Assembly: GCA_026315105.1 (NCBI GenBank)
Contig: CM048744.1
Span: 930,991,503 to 931,055,502 of the forward strand
DNA: 64,000 nt
From: Locusta migratoria
Lineage: Eukaryota > Arthropoda > Insecta > Orthoptera > Acrididae
Reading direction: 5' to 3'
The notes under the pieces are model-generated. The model was given only the letters and a program-made list of their open reading frames with translations, ran no database searches and was not told where the DNA came from. Positions within the stretch are counted from its first letter, which is position 1. Each line of letters begins with the position of its first letter. The position numbers and the translations under genes were made by a program. Positions 30,760 to 40,261 of this stretch are shown one piece after another.

Positions 30760-31290
30760 CACCGGTGTGTCTCGGTGTTACACTTTCCTTTTCCGCCGGG
30801 AGACGAACACGTCCGCTCACGACGGTCCAGCCCGAGGATGCAGTGAACGTGAAACTATTTTTAAGCGCCGCTTTCCTGTTCCGCCGCCCACGCGCGCGGG
30901 AACACAAACTGGGGGCGAGAGTTATGCGCAGGATGCAGGAAGCGGGCAGCGGGCAGCGGACGGTCGCTTGACGCAACCGGCGCGGCCACAGCACAGGAGA
31001 AATTAGCGCGGGGGCTTTTCAGTTCTCACGTGGCCGCTGCTGGAGCTGGCGTTGCAGCACGCCTCTTGCGCAAGCCGCGGTTTATTCTAAAAGTCTGCGC
31101 GCCCGACCGGACCGGAAGCCGCATTGTCCGCCGCGCCGCCGACACAATGAGCCGCGCCGCGCCGCGCTACACCCAGCATTCACGGCGACCCCATCACCTC
31201 TCCTCCTCACTGAAGGCAACTAACATTGACGTTCACGCGGAGGGAAATTCGACCTACAAGCGGGGCACAGAGTACACTGAAGAGCCAACG
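30760..31290. promoter_or_regulatory. GC- and CpG-rich patch
   Basis: Sharply GC-rich against AT-rich surroundings, with many CG dinucleotides (GCCGCGCCGCGCCGCG near 31,150). Such a patch can be a promoter/first exon of a host gene or the 5' UTR of a retroelement. Open frames through it lack an ATG or a recognisable domain, so I do not call a gene. Confidence 0.3.
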
Positions 31291-31655
31291 TAACTGCTCT
31301 AGGCATGTGTCCAGTGGCGGCGCTAGACGAAAACTGGGCGTCGGCGAACACGCCTTTGCGAGGCCCCTTTCATTTTTTCAGTAAGGAAGAAAATGTTAAA
31401 TAAAATGAGCTGAATTATACATCAATAATCATTATACTAAAATTTTATTAATATAATAGACAAGTGTTATTACAATGACAAATTACAATAAATAAACACA
31501 AATTAACAGAGAAACTTATCGGCTTTTCGCATCACTGAATTTTTTAAAATCACATCTTAGATAATACTAGCCCCTATTTCGTCTTCTATTGACAGTACTG
31601 GCAACGTAGATAGTCTTTCTTGGGCCATTGTGATTCTCAAGTAAGTCTTAATTTT

Positions 31656-31840
31656 GCCGCGGTGGAGTAGCCGAGCTGAGGAGCGCGCGGTTGCTCGCCG
31701 TGGAGGTTCGAGTCCTCCCTGGGGCATGGGTGTGTGTGTTTGTCCGTAGGTTAGTTTACCTAGGTTTAAGTAGTTTGTAAGCTACGGACTGATGGCCACG
31801 CAGTTTGGTCCGATAGATTTACAAACATTTTTTTGAAGTG
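31656..31840 (+). mobile_element. SINE-A, variant 2
   Basis: GCCGCGGTGGAGTAGCCGAG head with a ~15-bp deletion before GAGGAGCGCG, and TTTACCTAGGTTTAAGTAG body. Duplication TTAATTTT (31,648-31,655 and 31,841-31,848). Confidence 0.88.
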
Positions 31841-32039
31841 TTAATTTTAACTTAAAGAAGCTTCTCTCGGCTGTAGCTGTACTGACAAACTGTGAGCTTG
31901 ATTCTGATTGTTATATAAACATTTGGATATACTTCTTCCAATTTTTTTTCTAAAATGTATTGAAGAAGTTGTTTTGCAAATATTTAACTAAAAATTTCAT
32001 CAGTGCTGCACTCATTCGGAAATAAATATGGAAACTTAA

Positions 32040-32235
32040 TAGCTGCCGGTAGGGAATGACCGAACGCACTAAAGCGTCATACCATGGTGAGCGAGGTCGC
32101 TTTTGTTGGAGCCGAATCGCACTCTTGGGTACGGCTGTTATGTTCGACCTTTGGTTAAGCTAGTGTTAGATCTAGGTCGTCGCTACATAACATAGCCGTT
32201 GAAAAGTGCCGTTAACCATAAAAAAGGAAAAAACC
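32040..32235 (+). mobile_element. SINE-like insert of another family
   Basis: GCTGCCGGTAGGGAATGACC to CATAAAAAAGGAAAAAA: resembles a tRNA-like head followed by an A-rich tail, but I see no clean B box. It is specific to this position in the window. Confidence 0.4.
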
Positions 32236-32624
32236 TAAAATTTTAACAATGTTTTGCGAGGCCCCCACAGGCGTGAGGCTGTTGGCGGCTGCCGACGTCG
32301 CCGACGCCTAGCGCCGCCACTGCATGTGTCTGCCAACACAGAGATATGTAAACGCAAGAGGACGTCGCTGTGGTTGGCAACGCTACAGGTGTCTGGCGCA
32401 AGCTTTAAATCGGTTACCGCTGCTACAACAGCAGGTTTGAACGTGGTGTTATCTATATCTATAAATACGAATGTCTGTTCGGTGTACGTTTATCACGTCT
32501 GAACCAAAAGACAAAAAGAGCTAAAAATTTGTACAGTTGCTAATGACTATCCGGGGAAGGCTTTAGGTGCGGTTTTATGGCGATTGGATAGCTATTTATA
32601 TATATGGTTTTATGGCGATCGGAT

Positions 32625-32626
32625 AG

Positions 32627-32688
<62 letters not shown>
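32625..32688. repeat. (TA)n microsatellite
   Basis: About 30 uninterrupted TA units. TGTCTGTTCGGTGTACGTTT occurs on both sides (32,471 and 32,689), suggesting a local duplication around the array. Confidence 0.97.
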
Positions 32689-32691
<3 letters not shown>

Positions 32692-32742
32692 TGTTCGGTG
32701 TACGTTTATCACGCCTGCACCACAAGACATAAAGAGCTAAAT

Positions 32743-33440
32743 ATTCACAGAATATGTGATATCAACTGTGATTGGGCAGAGCTGAAAATGTGTGCCCAGC
32801 CGAAGATTCGAACCAAGGTCTCCTGCTTTGTAGGCAGTTGCGCTGACCGCTATGCCACTAGGGTCACAGTGATCACTGCAACTGCAAGGACTACCTAAGC
32901 ACGTCTCCTGTCAGCCACAAATTCCCAGCTTCTTCCTGCCCACAGTACTCAAACTCGTAGTTATGAAACTAATTCCCGTAAGAGTAAGGGCTTCACAAAC
33001 TTGCCCACCCCTCCCCACTAACGATAGGATCATTGCCCGTTACCGGCATATTATATATATACATGTGGCGTCTGTTCCGAAAGAACAGACGACACTTCTG
33101 ATCCTGCAGTTGTTATTATTTAATATTCACAGAATATGTGACATCAACTGCGATTGGGCAAAGCTGAGGTGGGCAAGTTTGTGAAGCCCTTACTCTTACG
33201 GGAATTAGTTTCATAACTACGAGTTTGAGTTCTGTGGACAGGGCGAAGCTGGGAATTTGTATCTGACGGGAGGCGTGCTTAGGTAGTCCTTGCAGGTGCG
33301 GTGATCACTGTGTCCCCAGTGGTGTAGGGGTCCGCGCAACTGCCTAGAAAGCAGGAGACCCGGGTTCGAATCCCGGCTGGGTACACATTTTCAGCTTTGC
33401 CCAATCGCAGTTGATGTCATATATTCTATGAATATGAAAC
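32743..33440. mobile_element. SINE-D copies in inverted arrangement
   Basis: Minus copy 32,743-33,014 and plus copy 33,172-33,431 are inverted relative to each other (ACTACCTAAGCACG, GAAACTAATTCCCGTAAGAG, CAAACTTGCCCACC and complements); an extra partial unit ATATTCACAGAATATGTGAC lies in the spacer at about 33,122. The plus head (33,313-33,387) folds partly like a tRNA: GTGGTGTAGGGGT A box, GGTTCGAATCC B box, CCCAG/CTGGG stem. Another copy is at 52.8 kb. Confidence 0.8.
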
Positions 33441-33639
33441 TGGTGTAGGCATGCATCTGCCAACACAGAGATATGTAAACGCCCAGAGGACGTCGCTGCG
33501 GTTGGCAACATAACAGGTGTCTGGCGCAAGCGTTGAACCGGCTACCGCTGCTATAGTAAGAGTTATGTAGGGTAGGTGACTGGGCGACTACATAGGTGAT
33601 TTCCTGTCAGCGAAGATAAAAGCTGTGTACGTGTAGTTT

Positions 33640-34720
33640 GATGTGGAACCTATCGTTAAATCAGACAACAAATTGTTCATTAACACAGTAATTTGGTTTA
33701 ATTATGGCCCTAATATTGATGTATATACTGTTAAATAAGAAACAGTGCATTAAACTGATTATGTGCGCAACGGACCTTTTAACAAAACAACTGTGACAAA
33801 TAAACTGCGACGGCCGCGGTGGCCGAGGGCACTGAGGGGACGGTCTGCACGAACATAACGGTCGGGGGTTCGAATACCCCCTCGGGCATGGATATTTGTG
33901 CCGTCCTAGTTCGTAAGTAGTTCATAAGTAGTTTGTAAGTTTAGGGACTGATGACCCCGTAGTTAAGTCCCCTAAGCTGTACAAACATTTGAACATTTGA
34001 ATAACCTGCATGAAACACACACTGACTATACTAAAAAAATTTGACTTCCAGAAAGATATTAAAAACACAAACCACTTTCTTAATGTTTGACTGCGAGAAT
34101 TTTATGCAGATCAGTACCTGATTATCATAATTCAGTATTATAATCAATTAATTGCAGTGTTGCATAACAATCATTTACTGCGGCACCAACAACGATATCT
34201 GTTCAACACGATTATCAAAAACAATACTGCACTTTAAATCCACAAATAACTAATTATAAAATAAAGGAAGTAGATGAATCTTCTAACTACATAAATGAAA
34301 CAGGAAAGAAAGGTCAACTTTGTTACTTATTATTAATAATCACCATTACATTATACATAATACAACCTCTTCATAATGACATGAAATGCAATTATCTTCA
34401 TTCCAGCGGTGGTACAGCGTTTTTATAGCAATAAAAATACAATATATATTCCAAATACAATCAAATCAACTTGCTGGCACAGCAGCCTCTGCTCTACATC
34501 GGAGCCAAACACACAACTCAACTGCTTTCTAAGCGAGCTGAACCACAAGTCCCACACTCTCTCTGCGCGAGCTACAATGCCATGCGATACATAATCTTTG
34601 CCAAAGATGAAACTTCACAGACTTAAGTACACATATCGATACACACAGTAGAAGCAATATCATACCTTTTCTTGCAAGCAAGTTTCTCGACACAAAACAG
34701 GAGGCACAATGTTGGACATT
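33640..34720. repeat. repeat B
   Basis: Homologous to repeat A (18.7-20.1 kb) in the same orientation but lacks the LINE that interrupts repeat A. It carries its own SINE-A. Non-coding and AT-rich; class unknown. Confidence 0.6.
33809..34005 (+). mobile_element. SINE-A
   Basis: Head GGCCGCGGTGGCCGAGGGCA, B box GGTTCGAATACC, tail to TTTGAACATTTGAA. It has a ~17-bp deletion in the head (GCGCTCCAGTCAC region missing). No clear duplication. Confidence 0.85.
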
Positions 34721-34787
34721 TTCTTACAAATTCAGAAATGAACATTTTCTATAGACACGTTAGTTTTTAGTGGTCGATGGTAAAGCA

Positions 34788-35690
34788 TCGACTAAAACAG
34801 AGGTGATATCGGGCGTTCCACAGGGTAGTGTTATTGCTCCTCTGCTGTTCCTTATCTACATAAACGATTTGGGACAAAATCTAAGTAGCTCTCTTAGGTT
34901 GTTTGCAAATGACGCCGATATCTGAACATCAAAACCAACTGCAGAACGATCTGACTAAGATGTCACTATGGTGTAAAAATTGACAATTGACTCTAAATAA
35001 TGAGAAGTGTGAAGTCGTCCACACGAGCACGAAAAGAAATCCGTTAAACTTTGTTTAGAAGGTAAATCAATCAAAAGTGAAGGCCGTAAACTCCACAAAA
35101 TACCTAGGAATTAATATTACTTCAGACTTAAACTGGAAAGAACACGTAGATAATGTCGTGGGAAAGGCGAAGCAGAGACTGCGTTTTATTAGCAGAACCT
35201 TTAAAATATGCAACACAACAACTAAAGAAGCTGTATACACAACGCATGTCCGTCCATTTCTGGAGTATTGTTGCCCAGTGTGGGATCCTTATCAGGTGGG
35301 TTTGACTGAGGACATCGAAAGAGTCCAAAGAAGGGCAGCTCGTTTTGTAATGTCACGATACAGGGGAGACAGCGTTACGGAAATGATACAGGATCTGGGA
35401 TGGAAATCATTACAACAACGGTGCTTATCGATGCGGCGTGGTCTACTTACGAAACTGCAATCGCCAACATTCTCATCTGAATGCGAAAATATATTGTTGA
35501 CTCCCACTTACAGAGGTAGAAATGATCATCAGAATAAAATACGAGAAATCAGAGCTCGAACGGAGAGATTCAGGTGTTCTTTCTTCCCGCGCGCTATTCG
35601 GGAATGGAACGGGAGATAAATATAATAATTATGGTTCGATGAACCCTCTGCCAGACAATTAAATATTTGCAGAGTATCCCATGAGATGTA
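34788..35690 (+). mobile_element. LINE-C copy 4
   Basis: Starts at the same base context as copy 2 (GCATCGACT..AACAG). Frame 1 reads VISGVPQGSVIAPLLF and LRLFANDAD; the catalytic FADD is FAND, and a deletion follows. The long frame 35,077-35,619 gives YLGINITSDLNWKEHVDNVV, LEYCCPVWDPYQVGLTED, IERVQRRAARFVMSRYRGD, IREIRARTERF, REWNGR. Ends in the GTAGAT tail. Confidence 0.9.
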
Positions 35691-35694
35691 GATT

Positions 35695-36250
35695 TAGATG
35701 CCTTCAATCAGGCAACTGTCGGGGACGTTTTTGTAGGGACCCTGGTCAGCCTGAACCTCTTAGAAACAACGTCCAGAGAGTGCAACAAGGCGGTGGTTCC
35801 CTGATGTTTTGGGGGTGTCATTGTGTGAGGACACCGTACGCCACTGGTGGTCGTAGAAGGCAAGTAAAGGCTACACGGTACAGGGATGACATTCTCGGAC
35901 GTATAGTGCAACCACAGCGGCAGCTTTTCGGTAAGGGATTCATCTTAATTGACGAAACTTCTGGGACAAATTGATTCCTTCATGATAACGACATCGCTAG
36001 ATTACAATGACCAACAAGTTGCCTGTAATATATGAAAAAGGGTTGTTTTTGGATAAGACGACCGCTCAGTTAATGTCAGAGACCTTGAGGAGACAATGAG
36101 GATAGTCACCGAGGAACAATAACGCCCTGATGATCTAGGAAAAAATATGGCGCGACATATACAGGCATGCATCAGTGCAAGGGGTCGTGTTATCAGGTCA
36201 CGGGTACTGGTGCATGGTGCAATCTGGAACACAAATTCAAAATGTCTAGG
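35695..36250 (+). pseudogene. Tc1-like transposase fragment (Tc1-c)
   Basis: NNVQRVQQGGGSLMFWGC, RYRDDILGRIVQPQ and GFILIDET resemble the central Tc1 region between the first and second catalytic Asp. The second motif has E where D is expected, with GTN instead of RPH. Further on, HIQACISARGRVIRSR matches the usual C-terminal RCxACxxARGG region. Sandwiched between LINE-C copies 4 and 5. Confidence 0.68.
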
Positions 36251-36254
36251 TCAT

Positions 36255-36640
36255 TATCGTACTATCGTCCAAAGAAGGGCGGCTCGTTTTGACGATACAG
36301 GAGAGACAGCGTTACGGAAATGATACAGGATCTGGGATGGGAATCATTACAACAACGGCGCTTATCGCTGCGGCGTGGGCTACTTACGAAACTCCAATCG
36401 CCAATATTCTCCTCCGAATGAGGAAATATATTGTTGACTCCCACTTACATGGGTAGGAATGATCATCAGAGTAAAATACGAGAAATCAGAGCTCGAACGG
36501 AAAGATTCAGGTGTTCTTTCTTCCCGTGCACTATTCGAGACTGGAATTGGAGATAAATAGTATAAAGGTGGTTCGATGAACTCTCTGTCAGGCACTTAAA
36601 TCTGATTTGTAAAGTATGCCATGTAGATGTAGAGCGTGAA
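36255..36640 (+). mobile_element. LINE-C copy 5, short 3' fragment
   Basis: Starts in the VQRRAARF region (GTCCAAAGAAGGGCGGCTCG), continues through DSVTEMIQDLGWESLQQR and NDHQSKIREIRARTERF, and ends GTAGATGTAGAG. A ~10-bp deletion follows GGCGGCTCGTTT. Confidence 0.88.
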
Positions 36641-36767
36641 GCGTGAAGGGAGGCAGCTACGGCCGAGCGCCAATAGTTGAAGCTGCAGGAGAAACATTGC
36701 GTAACTCGCGGTAATGGACGGAGATGCGCAGAACGCCTTCCTACGTGACGCGGACTATACAAGAGCA

Positions 36768-37510
36768 TGTTAGCACGATTTAAGCGAGTTTGGACGTGGT
36801 GTTACAGTCGACGCACGAGAGATAGCAGCCCCGGTGGAGTAGCCGAGCGGTCTAAGGCGCCTCGCTGCAGAGCGCACGGTTGCTCGTTGTCGGAGGTTAG
36901 AGTCCTCCCTGGGGCATGGGTGTGTGTGTTGTCCATAGGTTAGTTTACCTAGGTTTAAGTAGTTTGTAAGCTACGGACTGATGACCACACAGTTTGGTGT
37001 GATAGATTTACAAACATTTGAACATTTTGAGAGATAGAATCCGTGAATATCGCGAAAGCGATAAAATATAAGATCTCTGACATCAATGCGGTCGGTAACA
37101 AGATCCTGCAAGTATGGAACAAACGACGACTGACTTGAAGAGCAGCCCTCCTGCAAATTGCTAGGCCAACAGCAAGAGTCAGTATGAGGACCATTCAACG
37201 AAACATCAGCGATGTGAGCTTCCGGAGCCAAAGGTCCACTCATGTACCCTTTCTGAAATTGGAATGTTGATCACTGATGTCGCCACTTCTGACGAGTCTC
37301 TTTTCCAATTGTACCGAGCAGTTGGACGTTTACGGGTATGAACATAACCTCGGAATCCATGAACATCAGCAGGGGGCTGTCTAAGTTGGTATAGGGTCTG
37401 CAATGGTCTGGAGCGTGTGCAGGTGAAGTGATATGGAACGCCTGATATGTCTAGATACTACTCTGGCAGGTGACACCTACGTACGCAATCTAGCTCAACA
37501 CCTCTGTTGC
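36768..37510 (+). pseudogene. Tc1-like element, 5' half (Tc1-d)
   Basis: Before the SINE: CATGTTAGCACGATTTAAGC. After it: coding-like sequence for the HTH arm (TVRTIQRN-like ACCATTCAACGAAACATCAG), then the first catalytic block ATCTGACGAGTCTCTTTTCC-like (SDESLFQLYRAVGRLRV) and SAMVWSVCR..DME. It ends before the second Asp. Multiple frameshifts. About 0.55 kb without the SINE. Confidence 0.65.
36826..37028 (+). mobile_element. SINE-A, variant 2
   Basis: Perfect 9-bp duplication GAGAGATAG (36,817-36,825 and 37,029-37,037) inside Tc1-d. Body of the TTTACCTAGGTTTAAGTAG type. Confidence 0.92.
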
Positions 37511-37609
37511 AGGTTGAATTTTGTAACTTTATAAATTTTGATATATATATATTGATGTTTCGTGACTAATGTAATCCGTGATGTATACGATTCTCTAAGA
37601 TTGTAAAAA

Positions 37610-37740
37610 CATATAAAAAAGCCAAGATCGCTGTTCATCAATTTTTATTTACGACGACCGGTTTCATTGAACTATGTCAGCATCATCTGGTCAAATAAAA
37701 TATTTTACAAGGCCATAATCTTGTAATGTCAATCAGTTGT
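37610..37740 (-). repeat. H-motif repeat, copy 3
   Basis: Minus strand: CCAGATGATGCTGAC, then TTCAATGAAACCGGTC. The sequences just outside (ATTTTATTTGACC and the inverted TTTATTTACGAC) can pair, giving a plausible closing stem like hammerhead stem I. Confidence 0.6.
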
Positions 37741-37967
37741 TATATAACAATTTACAGTGCATACGTGTACTATGTGATTATAATAAAAATATTATAATGA
37801 CATAGTGCACCTATGCATTGTCAACATTGACCCAAACTTTTCTCTTGTTTCCTGTGAAGACCGCATGAAGATTCGTCCATTAGGTTTGAAGATTGAAGTT
37901 AACAGCCAGAAGCCTACATTTACAGATTTATTATTAGTATAAATAATGTAGATAAAGTAAATTTTAC

Positions 37968-37969
<2 letters not shown>

Positions 37970-38005
<36 letters not shown>
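37970..38005. repeat. (TG)n microsatellite
   Basis: About 16 TG units, next to text that is the inverted counterpart of the PLE-2 3' region near 40,645-40,740 (CTCAAATCATC, then (CA)n). Confidence 0.92.
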
Positions 38006-38006
<1 letters not shown>

Positions 38007-38039
38007 GATAGTAGTAGAATTTTTTGTGTGTTTAGATGA

Positions 38040-40255
38040 TTTGAGCTTTGATTTTAATGTTTTGAATGGGTGAAAGAGTGGAGCCCCTCCACGCTCGCAC
38101 TAGCATGGTGACCAACTCAAGAGTTCTACTGTCACCTCTGCATGTGTTAGTAAGTTAATGTAGGCGTCACAGGAGCGGGTACTGTGATGTGTTCCGTACG
38201 TGTGGATAAGATTACCCATTAATACGGTCCATATCGGGAGATAGTATTGGTCGAAAACTTCGAAAGAAGAGCGGTTTTAAGGGCAGAGGGAAAAAAGTGC
38301 CAAGGCAAGCGCCAAGGGAAAAAAACCTCTGCGACAGTCAGGTGCGGGTAGTAAGGGCAGTAGCGGATTCCTTGCTAGCTGCGATAGTTCATGCAAGGGT
38401 AGATTAAGTTAGTAGCGGGTATCGTGCATCGATTACCGTGTCAGAGCTAAGGTCGTCATAAAGACATCAATCCGTTAGTGCTGCAGCAGAACCTGCTGCG
38501 TTGGGCTGCACTGCTACTCTCGACCGGCTGGCCAAGTGCGGCAGCGAGCCGCGATGTTTCTCCGTCCTCTCTCCGGCGGTGGCGTCCATTCGTCGCGGTA
38601 CCTCTGCGCGCAAATGACTGCGCGGAGAGGTTCCTGCCGCCGGTCGTCTGGGCCGCAACCTTACTGAGTGGCGCGCGATTTCTTCAGCGACTCCTCCAGT
38701 GATTGCCCCTCCAGTGAGGCCGTCAGTTTGGCGTTGAACTCATCAATCGCCCGCTGTTGGGCAGGCGTCCACTTCAGGGCAGCTGTCGACTGCGGTTGCA
38801 AAACCACAGGAGCGCCGGTCGTCACAGCAGTGGTCGCCCCAGAGCTCTGCGCCATAGGGGCGGGCTCTGTAGCGTCCTCAGCGTCGTCGTCGTCAGCGTC
38901 GTCGTCGTAGAGGTCGCGCGCCAGTTCGGCGTGCAGCTGCCGAATTTGTCGGCAGACCTCGTCCCTCTCCGCAGCAAGTTGGGCCTGGAAGGCCACCCTC
39001 TCTGCTGCCATGGCGGCTTTGAATGCCGCCGTTGCCTCCTCCGCGGCAACGCGCAGGTCGTCCCCGGGCCGCGTCGTCTTCTTTGGGGCGGATGGCGCCG
39101 GCCCCCTTTCCGCTCTCGGCCGGTCCGCGCCGCCGTTGGCGGTGTTTTCCGACCGGTCGCGGTCAGGGGGCGCGGCTGCCGCGCCGTTCCCTCGTCGTCG
39201 TCGTCGCCGCCGTTTCCGCCGACCATGCGGCGCCGCCGCAGCGGCCGCCGCGCCGCCTCCGGGTTGGCTCCGGCTTGAAAAAGCCGGGCAGCCTCGCCAG
39301 TTGGCAACGTGAGGACCGCCACAACGGGCGCAAGTCGGCGTCTCTTCCCTGCCGCGCACGCAGTCTCGTGTGTCATGCTCGCCAGAGCATTTGACGCACC
39401 GCGCTGCGTTGCGGCAGTATTTGGCCACATGGCCTACCCCCTGGCATCTGAAGCACTGAGGGAGAGGGTCCATGTCGGCGGGGAGAGCTTCCACCGTCAC
39501 TGGGAAGCCCAAGAGCTTCCGCAGGGCGAAGACGTCGCCCCTATCATCGACCGTTTGCACGGCGACAACGTAGAGCGGCGGCCTCGTCCTGTTGGTCCGG
39601 TTGTGCAACTTAGCAGTTACACCACCGAACCCTGCTCGCCGCAGCCCTTCCCGGACTGCTGCCTCGTCGCAGCACCGTGGCAGGCCCTTCAGGAGCGCCC
39701 TGGTGTACTTCGCGCGCTTCCCTTCAGACGTCGTCTTCAAGGGAGGAGCGTCGACGATGAAGGCGGCCACAGCGCTCTTCAGTGCCCTGTGGTCCGACTT
39801 CGTTGCTGCTTGTAGCGAAATGGTCGCGTTCGAGTTGACCAGCTCGATGCCGACCTCTTTCTTGCAGCAGCCGACTATAATATCGTACACCTCGACCCAC
39901 GCGCCACTGCACGAGATGTACAAGGGCGGGGGAGGCGTACAATCTTCTTCGGTCTTCTTACCGTGATCTGCAGCCTCGATGAGTTGCGTGACCGACGGCC
40001 CCTTCACTGCAGGTTTCTTCTGCTGCGCCGATTTCTTCACCATGCTGTGGTGCGGGAGGACACGACAATTTTTGCAGCGTTGTTAAAACAACGCAACGAC
40101 AATTTGCTTCGTTCCCGCCACAGCACGGACTTCCTAACAGCTCTCCGGCAACTGGAACAGAGCGCGCTGCACCGACGATGCGCACGCCTCCGCTGCTCAG
40201 CTGTTGAATGGGTGGTTGGGGTAGAGGTTAATGGGAGAGCGAAGGGAGTGGCGAT
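38040..40255 (-). mobile_element. LINE fragment carrying the gag ORF
   Basis: About 200 bp of upstream sequence (40,044-40,250) looks like a 5' UTR. On the other side, 38,467-38,660 is still GC-rich and open but shows no endonuclease motif. 38,040-38,460 may be host DNA, another element or a rearranged part. Both sides are flanked by PLE-2-related sequence in inverted orientation. Confidence 0.5.
38661..40043 (-). CDS. gag-like ORF1 of a non-LTR retrotransposon (460 aa)
   Basis: The longest intact ORF in the window; ATG at 40,043. It probably forms the RNA-binding nucleoprotein particle of a Jockey/I/R1-type LINE. In order: basic N-terminus (MVKKSAQQKKPAVKG), a folded region at residues ~45-190 resembling the PRE_C2HC/RRM-like part of LINE ORF1 proteins, and three zinc knuckles: CFRCQGVGHVAKYC (197-210), CVKCSGEHDTRDC (216-228), CARCGGPHVANWRGC (238-252). 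Then an Arg/Ala-rich linker, a charged helix (~330-380), an acidic run DDDADDDDAED, and a terminal helix ending SRATQ. GC-rich (~65%) against AT-rich flanks. No ORF2 (EN/RT) follows, so the element is 3'-truncated. Confidence 0.88.
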   Translation of the reverse strand: MVKKSAQQKKPAVKGPSVTQLIEAADHGKKTEEDCTPPPPLYISCSGAWVEVYDIIVGCCKKEVGIELVNSNATISLQAATKSDHRALKSAVAAFIVDAPPLKTTSEGKRAKYTRALLKGLPRCCDEAAVREGLRRAGFGGVTAKLHNRTNRTRPPLYVVAVQTVDDRGDVFALRKLLGFPVTVEALPADMDPLPQCFRCQGVGHVAKYCRNAARCVKCSGEHDTRDCVRGREETPTCARCGGPHVANWRGCPAFSSRSQPGGGAAAAAAAPHGRRKRRRRRRRGNGAAAAPPDRDRSENTANGGADRPRAERGPAPSAPKKTTRPGDDLRVAAEEATAAFKAAMAAERVAFQAQLAAERDEVCRQIRQLHAELARDLYDDDADDDDAEDATEPAPMAQSSGATTAVTTGAPVVLQPQSTAALKWTPAQQRAIDEFNAKLTASLEGQSLEESLKKSRATQ

Positions 40256-40261
40256 TTTTCT

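Larger units (their letters stand above)
31312..32322. mobile_element. hAT-like non-autonomous element hAT-N2
   Basis: Perfect 15-bp TIRs CAGTGGCGGCGCTAG / CTAGCGCCGCCACTG with a perfect 8-bp duplication CATGTGTC (31,304-31,311 and 32,323-32,330). The subterminal GCGAGGCCCC block is repeated near both ends. No transposase frame was found. Two SINE-like inserts lie inside. Confidence 0.93.

Noticed and set aside
31030..31293. 87-aa ORF in the CpG-rich patch as a host exon
   Set aside because: Starts with GTG rather than ATG, has no recognisable domain, and GC-rich DNA has few stops in any frame.
33313..33387. functional tRNA gene (AGA anticodon loop)
   Set aside because: It pairs only partly, continues into the SINE-D body, and has copies with the same body at 32.8 and 52.9 kb.
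38822..39815. several long plus- and minus-strand ORFs (Pro/Arg/Ser-rich)
   Set aside because: They are other-frame shadows of the GC-rich gag ORF, which alone has zinc-knuckle motifs.
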